Source of the DNA: Dillenia suffruticosa
Taxonomy: Eukaryota > Streptophyta > Magnoliopsida > Dilleniales > Dilleniaceae
Direction of reading: 5' to 3'
DNA length: 64,000 nt
NCBI GenBank assembly: GCA_033439265.1
Contig: JAVTVX010000017.1
Coordinates: 8,392,001-8,456,000 of the forward strand
A program made the translations under genes and the position numbers. Every line of letters begins with the position of its first letter. Within the stretch, counting starts at the first letter, position 1. The notes under the pieces are model-generated. The model searched no databases and was not told the DNA's origin. It worked only from the letters and a program-made list of their open reading frames with translations. Positions 22,150 through 33,492 of the stretch are shown piece by piece.

Positions 22150-25100
22150 ATGAAGGGAGAGACGTTAACACTAGTGCTGGTAAATTTAGCAGGAATAATG
22201 GAGCGAGCAGACGAGTCACTGTTACCAGGGGTGTACAAAGAAGTGGGGGCAGCCCTTCACACGGACCCAACAGGGTTAGGGTCTTTGACCCTGTTTAGAT
22301 CCATGGTTCAGGCTTCTTGTTACCCCCTCGCTGCTTACCTTGCTATTCGTCACAATCGCACTCATGTCATTGCTCTTGGTGCCTTCCTTTGGGCTGCTGC
22401 CACTTTCCTCGTTGCCTTCTCCTCCACTTTCTTTGAGGTTTCTCTCTCTCTCTCTCTCATCAAACTTTAATTTCTTTTCCGGGTTTTTTTTTGTGAATAT
22501 TGACGATCTTTGTTTTGACAGATTTGATCATGATTTATGTTGATCATTTTTTTTTTTTTTTTGGGTTTATTGTGTTGAATTTCATATATCTGTACCTTTT
22601 TTTGGCCATTTTGGTGAGAGAAAGTTTTCTTGTGGGGTTAGATTGAACAATTTTGAAAGAAAAGTATCTAGGGCTGGCATATTCTTTTATGCCAGCGGTG
22701 CGGTCTATGCTCCAACTCCAAATCTTCGTTACTTCCATCATAGAATTCTAGGGACAATTTTTGGAGTACACAACGGTATTAAGAAATTTCATTGTTAGAT
22801 TGAGTTGAGTTGAAACCCACATTTAACTGAATGACAACACGAACAGCAAAGGGTTAGAATTTTAAATTTTGAGAAGCAAAAGCAATTTCTTTCCCTTTTG
22901 GTTTGATTATTTGTGAACTATAATCAATGACTCGGTAATATGATATGACACGAATACTAGCAGAGAAAAAATTATTATTATTAAGTTGTGAATGTTGTGA
23001 GTATATGATGAGTCTGAGGTAAATGTGCTTATTTTTAGAATGTTCGGGCAATATAATAGATATAAAAACCTCAATGTGTTTGGACTTCAACTTGACTATT
23101 TCAGGGGGAAAACAAAAAGAAAAGAAAAGGATTTAGGTATTCCAAGATTTGTATAGGTTTTGTTTTCCTCCTCTTTCCTCCAAATCAGAACTCCAACTTG
23201 AATGGGATAATCAATATGAATAGAATTATACCCTGACCTGAGACGACAATGGGTGCTTGACCGTATGAGAACAAGAATAATTTTAAGTTTTGATGGCCAT
23301 TATCGATCTGATAGCAAGATATGGGAATTGGCAATCTTAGCATATGTTGTTTATGTTCTTGTTATTGATGACTTCATCCAACAGGTACAACACCAACATA
23401 CTGAGACTTGCAGTAAACTGTTTCTATCTTCAGCTCCTTTTAAATGGCCAATCTAGAGAGAGAACAGATTGTGTCTTTAGAAACTTATTTTGTTGTCTTT
23501 TTGGCATCTTAGACGCATTCATGGTAAGCATCAGCAGAATTTTGTGCCGAATATCTTGTAGCAGAAGTAATATCTGTCATATTGTCAGCAGGGATTAAAG
23601 AATTTTGGGCATGTTTAGTGTGGAATAGAATAGGATTGGATTGGATTAAAGGATATGGGATTCATTCAGATTGGATAGCATGATTTATGTATGAGTCAAG
23701 TTATTCAATTCCATTCCATTCCAATCCTGGAGTAGTTGGTGGAATTCTGTTAAGGTGCATGAAAAAGGTGAAACCTGGAGTAAAATTGCCCCTTTCACTA
23801 AAATTTATTATTGCAGTAAAGAATTGAAGGTCCATTCTAATCCTTCTCTTTTCCTGCATAAACTAATTTAATTCCAATCGAATTCTCCCCTAACCCCATG
23901 TAACAGACACACATGAATGGGCCATGTGTGAATGAGAACAAGATTGACATGTCAAGTGAGTGTTGAATGCTTTGTGGAAAACTTTTGGTATGGTACTAAT
24001 GGTTTTGCGAAGCTTGATCAGGTTCAATTTACCATAAGACAAGCCTGACATTAGATTAGGAACACACAAAACATTAAAAGCGTTTTGAGTTCTTCATGTA
24101 AACCAATTAAGCAGCAAAAGAGAAGTTATGAAGTTGCATTTATCATTTAGAAATGTCTTGTCTCTGAAATTGTTTAGATTTTAATTATCAGGTTGCAGTG
24201 TCAAGAGCATTGAATGGGGTTGGCCTAGCCATTGTTGCACCTGCAATTCAGTCACTTGTAGCAGACTCAACTGACACCAGCAATCGTGGTATGGCATTTG
24301 GCTGGCTTCAGTTAACAGGAAACGTTGGTACTCTAATTGGTGGACTATGTTCGGTATTAATAGCTCCAATAACATTCATGGGGATCCCCGGTTGGAGAAT
24401 TTCGTTCCACATTGTTGGACTGATTAGTGTTGTAGTAGGCATCCTAGTGTACTTTTTCGCCAAAGATCCACACTTCTCAAATGGTGGGTCTAGAGCCATC
24501 AACCAGGGTCCAAACAAGTCCTTTAAATCAGAACTAAAGGAGCTTCTTCAGGTAGCAAAATCAGTCATTAGAATTCCGTCCTTCCAGATTATTGTGGCTC
24601 AGGGTGTGACGGGTTCATTTCCATGGTCAGCTTTGTCATTTGCTCCCATGTGGTTAGAACTTATGGGATTTTCACACGGAAAAACTGCATTCTTGATAGC
24701 CATGTTTGTTGTTGCCGGTTCACTTGGAGGTCTATTTGGTGGCTGGATGGGAGATGTCCTTTCCAAGCGTTTCCCTAATTCTGGCAGGATAGTTCTATCT
24801 CAGATAAGCTCTGCTTCGGCAATCCCTCTTGCAGCACTGTTACTCCTGGGATTGCCTGATGATCCATCCACGGCATTTTTGCATGGTTCTGCTTTATTCA
24901 TCATGGGTTTGTTCATATCCTGGAATGCTCCAGCTACAAACAAGTAAGGCCTGTTCATCTTCGCCCTTTGGTTTCTTCTATTAACAAATATTTCTGTAGT
25001 TTATCAGTCTTTTCTTTTTCCTTACATTTTTTTCCCTCATCTTCATAAGCATTTGATAAATTCAGAATGATAACAATCAAAGGCTGATTTATTTCATGCT

Positions 25101-25883
25101 TATTGAATGCCGAAATTATTATGTTCTTGACTACAAATATACACTAGACACTTCTAGAAACCTGTGTCATACCTGATATGGTAGTAGAAGTTACACAACA
25201 TTAATGTAACACCTTGTAATTTATAATAATATAGTTTTATAAAAATTCGAGTCACTGTGTTCGTGTCATGCCCCATATCCTGTGTCCATGCTTCAATTTT
25301 ACTTATTTTTTGCGCTTAAGGTGAACATTTGAATAACTTGGTATTTTTCAGTCCAATTTTTGCAGAGATAGTCCCTGAGGAGTCCAGAACAAGTATCTAT
25401 GCTTTAGATCGGTCTTTCGAGTCCATACTAGCATCTTTTGCACCTCCTATAGTTGGATTACTAGCGCAGCATGTTTATGGTTACAAACCCCTACCTGAAA
25501 ATTACACAAAGTCAGAAGAGATTGCCACAGATCGAGGCAATGCTGCATCATTAGCCAAGGCCCTGTATACTGCTATAGGGATTCCAATGGCTCTCTGTTG
25601 CCTTATCTACTCATTCCTTTATCGCACTTACCCCAGAGACAGGGAACGGGCCAAAATGCATGCCCCAATTGAGTCTGAGATGCGACAACTAGAATCTGAT
25701 GATCTAAATGAAGGTGGTGCGTATTCTCAAGTTCATGTATCTGCTGGTGCAGAAGAGCTATATGCTACGGATAGAACCATAATTGAAATGGATTATGGAG
25801 CCGAAGATGATATCGACACTGATGATGGTGATGACAAGATTTTACTCTACCGCCAGTTGACATTTGCTAATTTAGGGAAGTGA
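22150..25883 (+). CDS. Major facilitator superfamily transporter (At1g78130/UNE2-like)
   Basis: Three exons, 22150-22437, 24192-24943 and 25352-25883, join in phase to 523 aa. The junctions are FFE|VAV (phase 0) and N(AA|T)PIF. ATG 22150 is the first in-frame ATG and starts MKGETLTLVLVNLAGIMER. About twelve hydrophobic segments fall into two halves, with a hydrophilic loop around residues 187-225. An MFS motif-A-like GGWMGDVLSKR lies at 279-289. The C-terminal tail is acidic (GAEDDIDTDDGDD). The family is membrane transporters; the substrate is unknown. The closest remembered relatives are Arabidopsis At1g78130 (UNE2) and its MFS paralogues. The exon 1 donor GAG|GTTTCT is weak and runs straight into a TC repeat. 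Intron 1 (1754 bp) carries a possible MITE. It is convergent with the methyltransferase downstream. Confidence 0.92.
22441..22458. repeat. (TC)n microsatellite at intron 1 donor
   Basis: Nine TC units begin three bases after the GT donor of transporter intron 1, so the repeat lies beside the U1-pairing region. Confidence 0.85.
23610..23900. mobile_element. Possible MITE in transporter intron 1
   Basis: The left end CATGTTTAGTGTGGAATAG... and the reverse complement of the right end, CATGGGGTTAGGGGAGAATT..., match imperfectly, like decayed terminal inverted repeats. The interior has GGAATAG/ATTCCATTCC runs common in plant MITEs. No convincing target duplication was found. Confidence 0.3.
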
Positions 25884-26634
25884 TGTTCCATCAAACAGAA
25901 CCACGATTTTTGGCCCTGAAGGTTCTTCTGATTCCTCAGTGCTGCTTGTCCATCCACCAAAAACACTGGGTTTCTGGCAGATAACTGGCACCAGCGTAAT
26001 TTTTCTTTTTCCTCGTAAGAACCGGAAGCCATTGAAACAGAATTGTAAAATAGAAAAAATGTACAAAAACCAGAAATTCAACTATGCACGGAATTTGTCA
26101 CATAGTAAAAAGAGACATTTAATGTAATTAAAACGCCTAATTAAATGAAAAACCGAATATTTATCAAGTCTTGAGTCATCCATCACGCTTGTGTTTTGCA
26201 GTCTGGGCAGCGATAGGAAATTTAAAATCAAGATGCAAGAAGGCCAAGGGAGTAAAACAATAACAATTCAAATTCTTTTTGGTTGAGTAGTCATGGAGTT
26301 AACTTAGTCAGGTCAAATTGGTATCAATAAACAAGTTTTCATTACATAGCACAACCATAGGTGCTTGAAGAAAATTTCAACCTTAAAATCTGCCACTTTT
26401 GACAATGTCAAAGTTGACTAACGAATTAAATCTCAAGGACCCGAAACATTCTTCTTCTCTTGGCCAAGTAAAAACTGGATTTACAGAATTCTGAAATGAA
26501 AAGTTTAGTTTATTTTATTTTTCAACATTTCTATCATGCATAGGCAGAGCAGATACAATTCAGGTATCCCTATGTAACATCTCAAAGAAAAAACAAACAA
26601 AAACATGTAGGTGTAGCTCAAGAAAAGAAGTAAA
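25884..26634. other. Convergent 3' region between two genes
   Basis: This 751-bp spacer lies between the transporter stop codon and the methyltransferase stop codon on the other strand. It should hold both 3' UTRs and polyadenylation sites. No other gene is seen. Confidence 0.6.
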
Positions 26635-29600
26635 CTAGCTAGGTTTTGTTGCAGAGATCATCACAAATCCCCTATTTCTTACACACTTGAAGTCCACTAG
26701 CCCACAACTTCTGCAGAGATCTTCCAGTTCATCCTCAGATAGGAAGACATGACTGCCTGAGATTTGCAAAAAATTCTACAGTGACCAAAGAAAAAAAAAA
26801 TCAATATTCAGTGAAACTGGAAACTAAAGATCTAGATGAAAGGGGAAGATATGAATTCACTTGATGAGAAAGTGTAGAAATTTTTCAAATAGATTTCAGC
26901 ATTTATTGGTTCTAAGGTCATTAGAAAATTGCCAGAGCAGACATGTTCATGCACACAATCAGATCCTCCGGGAATTTTCTGAGAGAGAAACTTTGCATGC
27001 TATGGCCAGCTGTTGTAGCAAGTTCCAAGCTAATTAGTGCACCTGACGTAAAGGCCTGAGAAATGGAATGAAACTGAAAGGTCCATCAACCAAGTACGTC
27101 GTAGCTACAAATATTCCTCCAGGTCGCAGAACTCGACTAATCTCTGCAACCTATAAAAGCAAAAGCAGCTCAGACATGGGCATACATGGTTAATTAAAGC
27201 AAATGGGAAAATAATTTGCATACTTACATGTAGGTAGTATATAATTACAAAGATGGAATAAAGAGATACAATGTTGGAAATATTTCATGTGCTATCTTGT
27301 TATTGCTTTCTTGGTTAAAGCTATTGAATTTGTGATCTGGAGCTGTGACAACAATCAAAATATGAATTTCTATATTACGAAATCAGCTCCATATCTGGCA
27401 ACTATGAGTGAGCAAAACAATGGAAGCGACCAACTTTGAACTGTCACAAATTTGGTTATCATATGATTCCACTTCAATTAAATTACAATATACAAGATTT
27501 GCTGCACGTCACATTGAACAAAGATTCCAGAAGCATGTTCTCAATGCTATCAATGCTTAGGTGATTTAAAAGATGAGGTGGATTGGTGTCCATAACCATT
27601 ATATTCCAGAAAAAAATGTTCCCCTACGATAAATACACAGAGAACAGAATCCCTGATTGAAGATTTTGGGGGATTCATGGGTATGGCATGGACCAAGAAC
27701 AAAACTCTGACTAGTTATTGACTTGCTAGTCTTCCCTTTAACAACATTTTTGAAATCGAGAAATAATCAATTTTGCAGCAATCAAGAGCAAGCAGAGAAA
27801 AATAATAAGGATGGGTAGCTAGAAAGGTGAAATGAAGAAGGTACATCATTTTTTTTTCCCTAGTGATATCGATGGATATGGTTGTGGAAATAGATAAACC
27901 ATGCTTCACTGTTTCAAAAATCATGTTTCTGCAACTTAGAGAAGATCACAGACATAAGGAGGGGAAGTACAAGAAAATGGCCAAAATGTCACCCTTTAGG
28001 GAAAAGAAAAGATAATTTTCCAAATTCAAGTGAACATTACAACATTCAATATATTCCATTGAAAAAAATAATAAAATAATAAAAAATTTGAAAATAAAGA
28101 TAAAAATACTGCCATCATATTCTATTTGTGGCACTTCATACCTTATCTTCTTTTCCTTGATTTTAATAAATAGTACGAAAAAACTTATAAATATGAATAA
28201 TGGATTCCAAATAACATATAGAATCTGAATGTGATCATACAGCTATGCTCACCAAAACCCAGTCCCTCCCCAATGTTTGCAAATTTGTAAATTCTAAGAA
28301 GTTCATTCAGCCAAACCGGACCTCTGTCATATTTATAGAGTACTCAGTACATCACCACAAATTAAGGAAATTTGTGTTGAGAAACATAATTGTGTAGTTA
28401 CCACGAGATGCAGACAGCCATTTTTTGTGTTCTCTCAGCAGTAAACCTTAGCAAATTGGAGCTTCAGCACCCTAGTTTTGATACACTAACAGTCCTAAAA
28501 GAATTGAAGTGCTAATCAAGATGACAACATATCTTAGAAGTAATGCTTACAGCTGTGGAAGGTGATGGCCAACAATGCAGTGCAGCACCAGCATGCACAG
28601 CATTCACTGAACTTGAAACAAAAGGAAGCCTGGAGATATCAGCTCTGACCAGGATCAATTTCCTAGAAGACAAAACATTCATTTAGATACCTAGATTGGA
28701 AACCTGGAAAACACTTGAATAGAGTCAGTTTTAGAAAGAAAATTTACAATTTCACAAATCTTTAGTGACAAGTTTAGTTCCATACTCTTCAGGAAAGTCT
28801 TTATCCTCTTTAATGAACTCATAACATTGTCTCAACATATTCTCTGAGAAATCGAGAGCAACTACAAGGGAAAATAGTCCGCTCTTGGCAAAAAGCCTTG
28901 AAAATAGACCACTTCCACAACTAGCATCAATAATGTTTCCACCCAAGACTGGCTTAAGATACTCTTTTGCCAATTCAAACTGCAATGATAACCATTTCAT
29001 GTTTAGTTCCTGCAAGATCTAATTGGAAAAACAGATAAATGTCACATTACCTCTTTTTCTAGACCAGGGAAGCCACTCCAGAATGAAAAGCTTTGACGCC
29101 ATCCTCTTTCATATACAAATGATACCAATGGAATCCTATTTCAAATTCAACAAAAAAGTAAATGTTGTAAGCAGACTACAAATTGTTGAAATTGATAATT
29201 CATTATTAAACATGCTAGAGTGAAGGGGCAAAACTAAATGTGTGCACCTCAAATCTTTTTCCTTCTAAGTGCTTGATGCAACAATTGGAAATTAAATCCA
29301 GCAACTATATAATTACATTAGCCTAACCACATAAGCCATTGCCTATGGTATCCTTTACCCTAGTAAGACTGCAATACTAAAAAGAACCATGTCTTTGCAT
29401 TCTAAACGGTTGCACAAGTATATTGTAGTTTCAGAATATTTTGTTAAAATGCTTCCAAAAGCCATTAGAATAACATAAGCCAGAGTATTAAGAAATGTCA
29501 TAGTTAGCCAGTTTGAATAAACATAACAGATGAGCCAAAAACCTCAAATAAAACAGGAATTATATCAGCAAGTGGAACAGATACAGATAGCTAAAAAACA

Positions 29601-30941
29601 AATGAAATGATACAATTGTGGCGTGTTTGTCTTTAAGCAAATAAATAAATAAATAAATTTCTTATTGCAAAAAAAATCAAAATTCAAAAATCAAAAATCA
29701 AAACGAGTATTGCATTGCATAAATACAATACCAATGAATAATAATCGGATCTCCTCACATCTATCTTTTCATTATCTGAGGAAATCTTGATCGGATCGCC
29801 TCACATCTATCTTTTCATTATCTAAGGAAATCTTGATCACCAAAGTCGAACCAAAGTATATTCCCACTTATCAAAATTACAACAAGAGGACATAGATCAC
29901 ATGGACGAGTATTAAGCAATGAGTAAACTAGTTAATCAACAGATAATTACTTGATCCTTTAACTCTCAAAGCAACTTTTACAATAAATTGAAACTGTCCT
30001 TTTCATGTCTAGTTTTTGATCACGATAAGTTTTGTCAAAACAGGGAAAAAAAACAAAAGGTAAAACTATCATCTCTATCATTCTTACCAATGATTTCTAA
30101 TGGGCAGGGTATATAATAAAACTCAATTCATGCTGCTTCCACCGTATCATGGAATCATCATGTCAAACAATCATATTTTCTTTTGTAATTTCCCAATTAG
30201 TATTTCACACCAATGTGCTTATACTATATTGCTAGTAATCAGAAATGAAAACATAAAATTTTAATCAACGTATACCTGAAAACTTCAGTCATAATTGGCC
30301 TTAGCTCGCCGTACGCCTTAGCCCCGCTAGATGCAGTGAGATCAACATGTGCTTCTTTACTATAATATGCCTTCTTACAGGTATTGCACTGTAAAGTCGC
30401 CCCACGAAGTGATTCCCTGCACATTTTTCGATCCAACAACATAAGAATAACATCAATAAACAGAAATTAAACATGAGATCAGAATTATTGATTTGTTCTT
30501 CTGAAGGGCATATGGCGAGACATACGACTTACACAGATAAAATAGGCGTGCTTGAAATTACTGGGTCATAACAAATTGGACAAGCTAATACTTTGTTGCT
30601 GGTCTTGTCCTCCTTTTCAACTGTTGCAGTAGAATCCTACTCATATCCCAAAAAAAAAATGAAAAATTCAATCAGGGTTGACACATGACATGGAGTTCAA
30701 TTCAGCAGAATTCAAAATTGAATGAGACCGGTACCAGAAGGGGGTCGGTTTCAATCAGGACAGTAGAAGAAGAAAAGGCTCGAATTGTTGGTTTTGCCGC
30801 GACAGGGTAGTTGGTGACATTTGGAGTGGAGGAGTTGAATTTGAAGAAATTAGGTGCGGGTCTACGTCTACTAGACCAAGAGTAGCCGATTTTAGTGGGC
30901 ACCAGCACGTTTGCCGAGTTGGGAGTGAACATCGTCGCCAT
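26635..30941 (-). CDS. Plastid-type SAM-dependent methyltransferase (At1g78140/At2g41040-like)
   Basis: Eight minus-strand exons: 30735-30941, 30533-30636, 30276-30416, 29051-29135, 28756-28979, 28551-28662, 27043-27150, 26635-26775. They join in phase to 373 aa (1122 bp with stop). Residues 1-69 are Ser/Pro/Arg-rich with few acidic residues before ~60, like a chloroplast transit peptide. C88-P-I-C91 and C114-N-T-C117 form a likely zinc ribbon. IIDASCGSG at 195-203 is class I methyltransferase motif I (SAM-binding glycine loop). Later come VVALDFSE, RADISRLPF and AALHCWPSP, then EISRVLRPGG (post-motif region). The last exon encodes ISGSHVFLSEDELEDLCR. Known relatives are uncharacterised chloroplast methyltransferases; the substrate is unknown. 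Length is close to the usual ~350 aa. All splice sites are GT..AG with no lesions. It is convergent with the transporter. Confidence 0.93.
29744..29835. repeat. Two-copy tandem repeat in methyltransferase intron
   Basis: A 46-bp unit starting ATCGGATCTCCTCACATC is repeated back to back with two mismatches. It lies in the 1140-bp intron 3. Confidence 0.9.
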
Positions 30942-31039
30942 CGTCTTCTTCCTTTTTCCTTCTCAAGGCGTCTTCTGACTCTGTTGAAAATTAACGAGAG
31001 AGAGAAATGGGAGATAAATGAAGCAAAGGAGCAAGGTGA

Positions 31040-32218
31040 CGTGTCCAAAACCAGGCCCGAATTATTATTATTGTCATATCTTAATATGATGAAATCTTTT
31101 GATAAGCAATAGTGTTACCAATACAACCTCCGGAAAATCGTCATTTTTGGGCGGTGTTTTTAAAACCGATTTGAATCGGTCGATTCCATCGATTTGACGG
31201 GAAATCATTTTACGGTTGGATTTAAAATAAAATTAAATTCGATCAAGGTTATTTAAAATTAATCAAATCAATAAAATTAATTTATCATTCAAACTAATTT
31301 AAAAAAATATATAGATTTAATTTTATTTTAAAATAAATAATATATAAATTAATAATATCATTTAATTTATAAAATGATCTGATCAATTTAATTAATGAAT
31401 CAAAAAATTAATAGATTAATTGAATTATTTATTGATTGGATTTAAAAACATTGTTTTGGGTAAAAAATTAATTTTTTTTGTTTTTTCCCCCGGGGGGGGG
31501 GGGGGGGTGGTGTTTGGTCCTGAAGTGAAGCTGCTTTTGTCTTCCAGGCATTTCGTTCGTTCCCTTGCATCCTCGTTCATTTTCTTTTCGTGAATCTTCT
31601 GTCTGTAAGTGTTCTGTTTGTATTTTGTGCTCTGTCATTAATTTGTCGCTTCCCGGGTCAACTTTCATTTTTCCTGAATTAGTAATGCATATCACCCAAC
31701 TACCTTAAAATCATGGCTTGCTCATCAATTACTTCAATTTTATTTTATTTTTTTTAGCCATGTCTATCCCAATTACAATAAATAACTTACACATACCTCT
31801 ATATTTATATATAGATCTATCTATTATCAATAAAGTCACATTAATAATAATAAAACCTCGATATATAGTAAACTTTTTGATCTTTTATAAATATAACTCA
31901 TTCATAATTAATAAAACTCTTTTTCTGTTATACGGTATTTGAATCCCAAATTATGGATTTAGAGAGGAAGTTATAACTACTAGACTATTCTCGAGAACAT
32001 GATAAATAAAACTCTATTAATAATAAAAAAACTCAACTTATAGTAAATTCCCTATTATAAAATATTATGGTAAATTGAAAATTTTGTACTCTTTATAGAT
32101 TGTTTACCATAAATAGACTATATTTATCATAAATCAAGAAATTTAATATAAATTGAATTTTTATCACTAATAAGATTTTACTTATATATATAAATAAATA
32201 AATATATATATATATATA
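31040..32218. other. AT-rich intergenic DNA with homopolymer tract
   Basis: No gene is seen. A C5G16 run at 31487-31507 stands out in otherwise AT-rich DNA, and an (AT)n run precedes the SINE at the right end. Confidence 0.5.
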
Positions 32219-32380
32219 TTTTTTTTCCACCAACGGTATATGAGATTTGTCCGACTAATTCGGTTTGAGTACTGTACGACTCATTTTTTAGGTTAACTCT
32301 CCCAAATCCTTTTTCGCTATTCTCAGAGCTCGAACTCGAGATATCTGGTTAAGAGGGTAAAATACTCGACCACTCAACCT
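32219..32380 (-). mobile_element. tRNA-derived SINE, minus strand
   Basis: On the minus strand the head reads GGTTGAGTGGTCGAGTATTT (A-box-like) and then GAGTTCGAGCTCTG (B-box GTTCGA). The body has AAAAGGATTTGGGAGAG, AAACCGAATTAGTCGGAC and a poly(A) tail (T run 32219-32226). The body matches the plus-strand SINE at 43335-43532. The flanks are (AT)n, so a target duplication could not be called. Confidence 0.7.
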
Positions 32381-33419
32381 AAATTTGATATTTTATTTAT
32401 ATTTGATACTATAGTACAATACCAAAAAAAAAATAAGTGACAATGCTGTAAAATGTTTCTAATTTTTTAGTACCTTTTATATAATGGCAAATTACATGTA
32501 ACGGCTACAGTATTTGAGTTCCTTTCGTTTGGCTCTTAGGTATAAAAACTGCAATCTAGGCACAAACTCGTAACTTTAATCCTCTTTGGTCGAACTTAGT
32601 ATACACCTTAATTAGTAATTCTGAGTGTTGATACGTTAGTTTGTTCCATCCATAAAGTGGTAGCAAAAAACTCGACAGTCAATGGACTGACATTGATAAT
32701 TATCATATAATCTTTTGATAATAAATTTTTGTTAAATTAGTTATTAGTTTTCTCAACTCTATATAATATTGTATCTTTCTGCTTGTATTACTTTTTAAAT
32801 AAAATATAGAAATACAGTATTTTTTAAAAATAATAAAATATTCCAATTAAATTTTAACATTGCAAACTCCCTTCTAAAAGAAAAAAACCAAACAGGAGAG
32901 GGAATAACAAGGGCAATAACATTGCTGGTGGTGTTGTTTGTTTGCAACGTTTTCAAAACAATTGAATTGTGAGATTTACTTGTAAATAAATTTTGGAGTC
33001 CGGTATTAAAAGATAAAATGTTAAGCTCATAATACTTAGAACAGTATAAGTAAAATATAAAATTTATTTTTAAATATTGTTATTTAGCTGATTGCTCCTT
33101 TCTTTAAAAGTAATTTAGATAAAATGATAAATTAAGAGTAAAGTTGGGTTGGGTTACCTCACAAATTCTAATAGAGCTTCACTTTTTAAAAAAATAAATG
33201 AAACTTTTTTATTCTAAACATCAAAATTTAAATTTAAAAATAAATTCTATTTTATGAAATTTATTTGGATTTAGGTTTATCAACCATAATGGAGACTTGG
33301 TGTCTCTTCCATTTCCAAGACATCAGTCAAAAGTTTGCCGCGGAAGTGTGGGAAAGAGGGTGGTCTATGAAGCGTTAAATTCATCCTGATATAGTCTTTA
33401 TCAGGATTTGGAGTTGCAA
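32381..33419. other. AT-rich intergenic DNA, no gene seen
   Basis: No conserved frame, LTR or inverted repeat was recognised. Confidence 0.5.
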
Positions 33420-33492
33420 GCCCGTCTACCTCAATCGATAAAGTACAAGACTCTTAACCTTGTGATAGTGTTTGAACCCCACGGTTTAATAT
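33420..33492 (+). pseudogene. Decayed tRNA-Lys(CTT) or tRNA-Lys-derived SINE head
   Basis: The sequence starts GCCCGTCTACCTCAATCGAT and continues with the anticodon arm ACTCTTAACC (anticodon CTT). The T arm is GTGTTTGAACCCCAC. Plant tRNA-Lys(CUU) has the same 5' strand, anticodon loop and T loop. Here the 3' acceptor strand, expected to pair with GCCCGTC, reads GGTTTAA and cannot pair. D-loop and T-stem bases are also changed (CAATCGATAAAG; TTTGAA for TTCGAG). It is unlikely to be a working tRNA. No poly(A) tail or target duplication that would prove a SINE was found. Confidence 0.7.

Noticed and set aside
29744..29835. CRISPR-like pair of repeats
   Set aside because: Only two abutting copies with no spacers, in a plant intron. 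A simple tandem duplication.
30755..31048. 97-aa minus-strand frame overlapping methyltransferase exon 1
   Set aside because: A different frame over the same DNA. The spliced methyltransferase frame continues in phase into exon 2 and this one does not.
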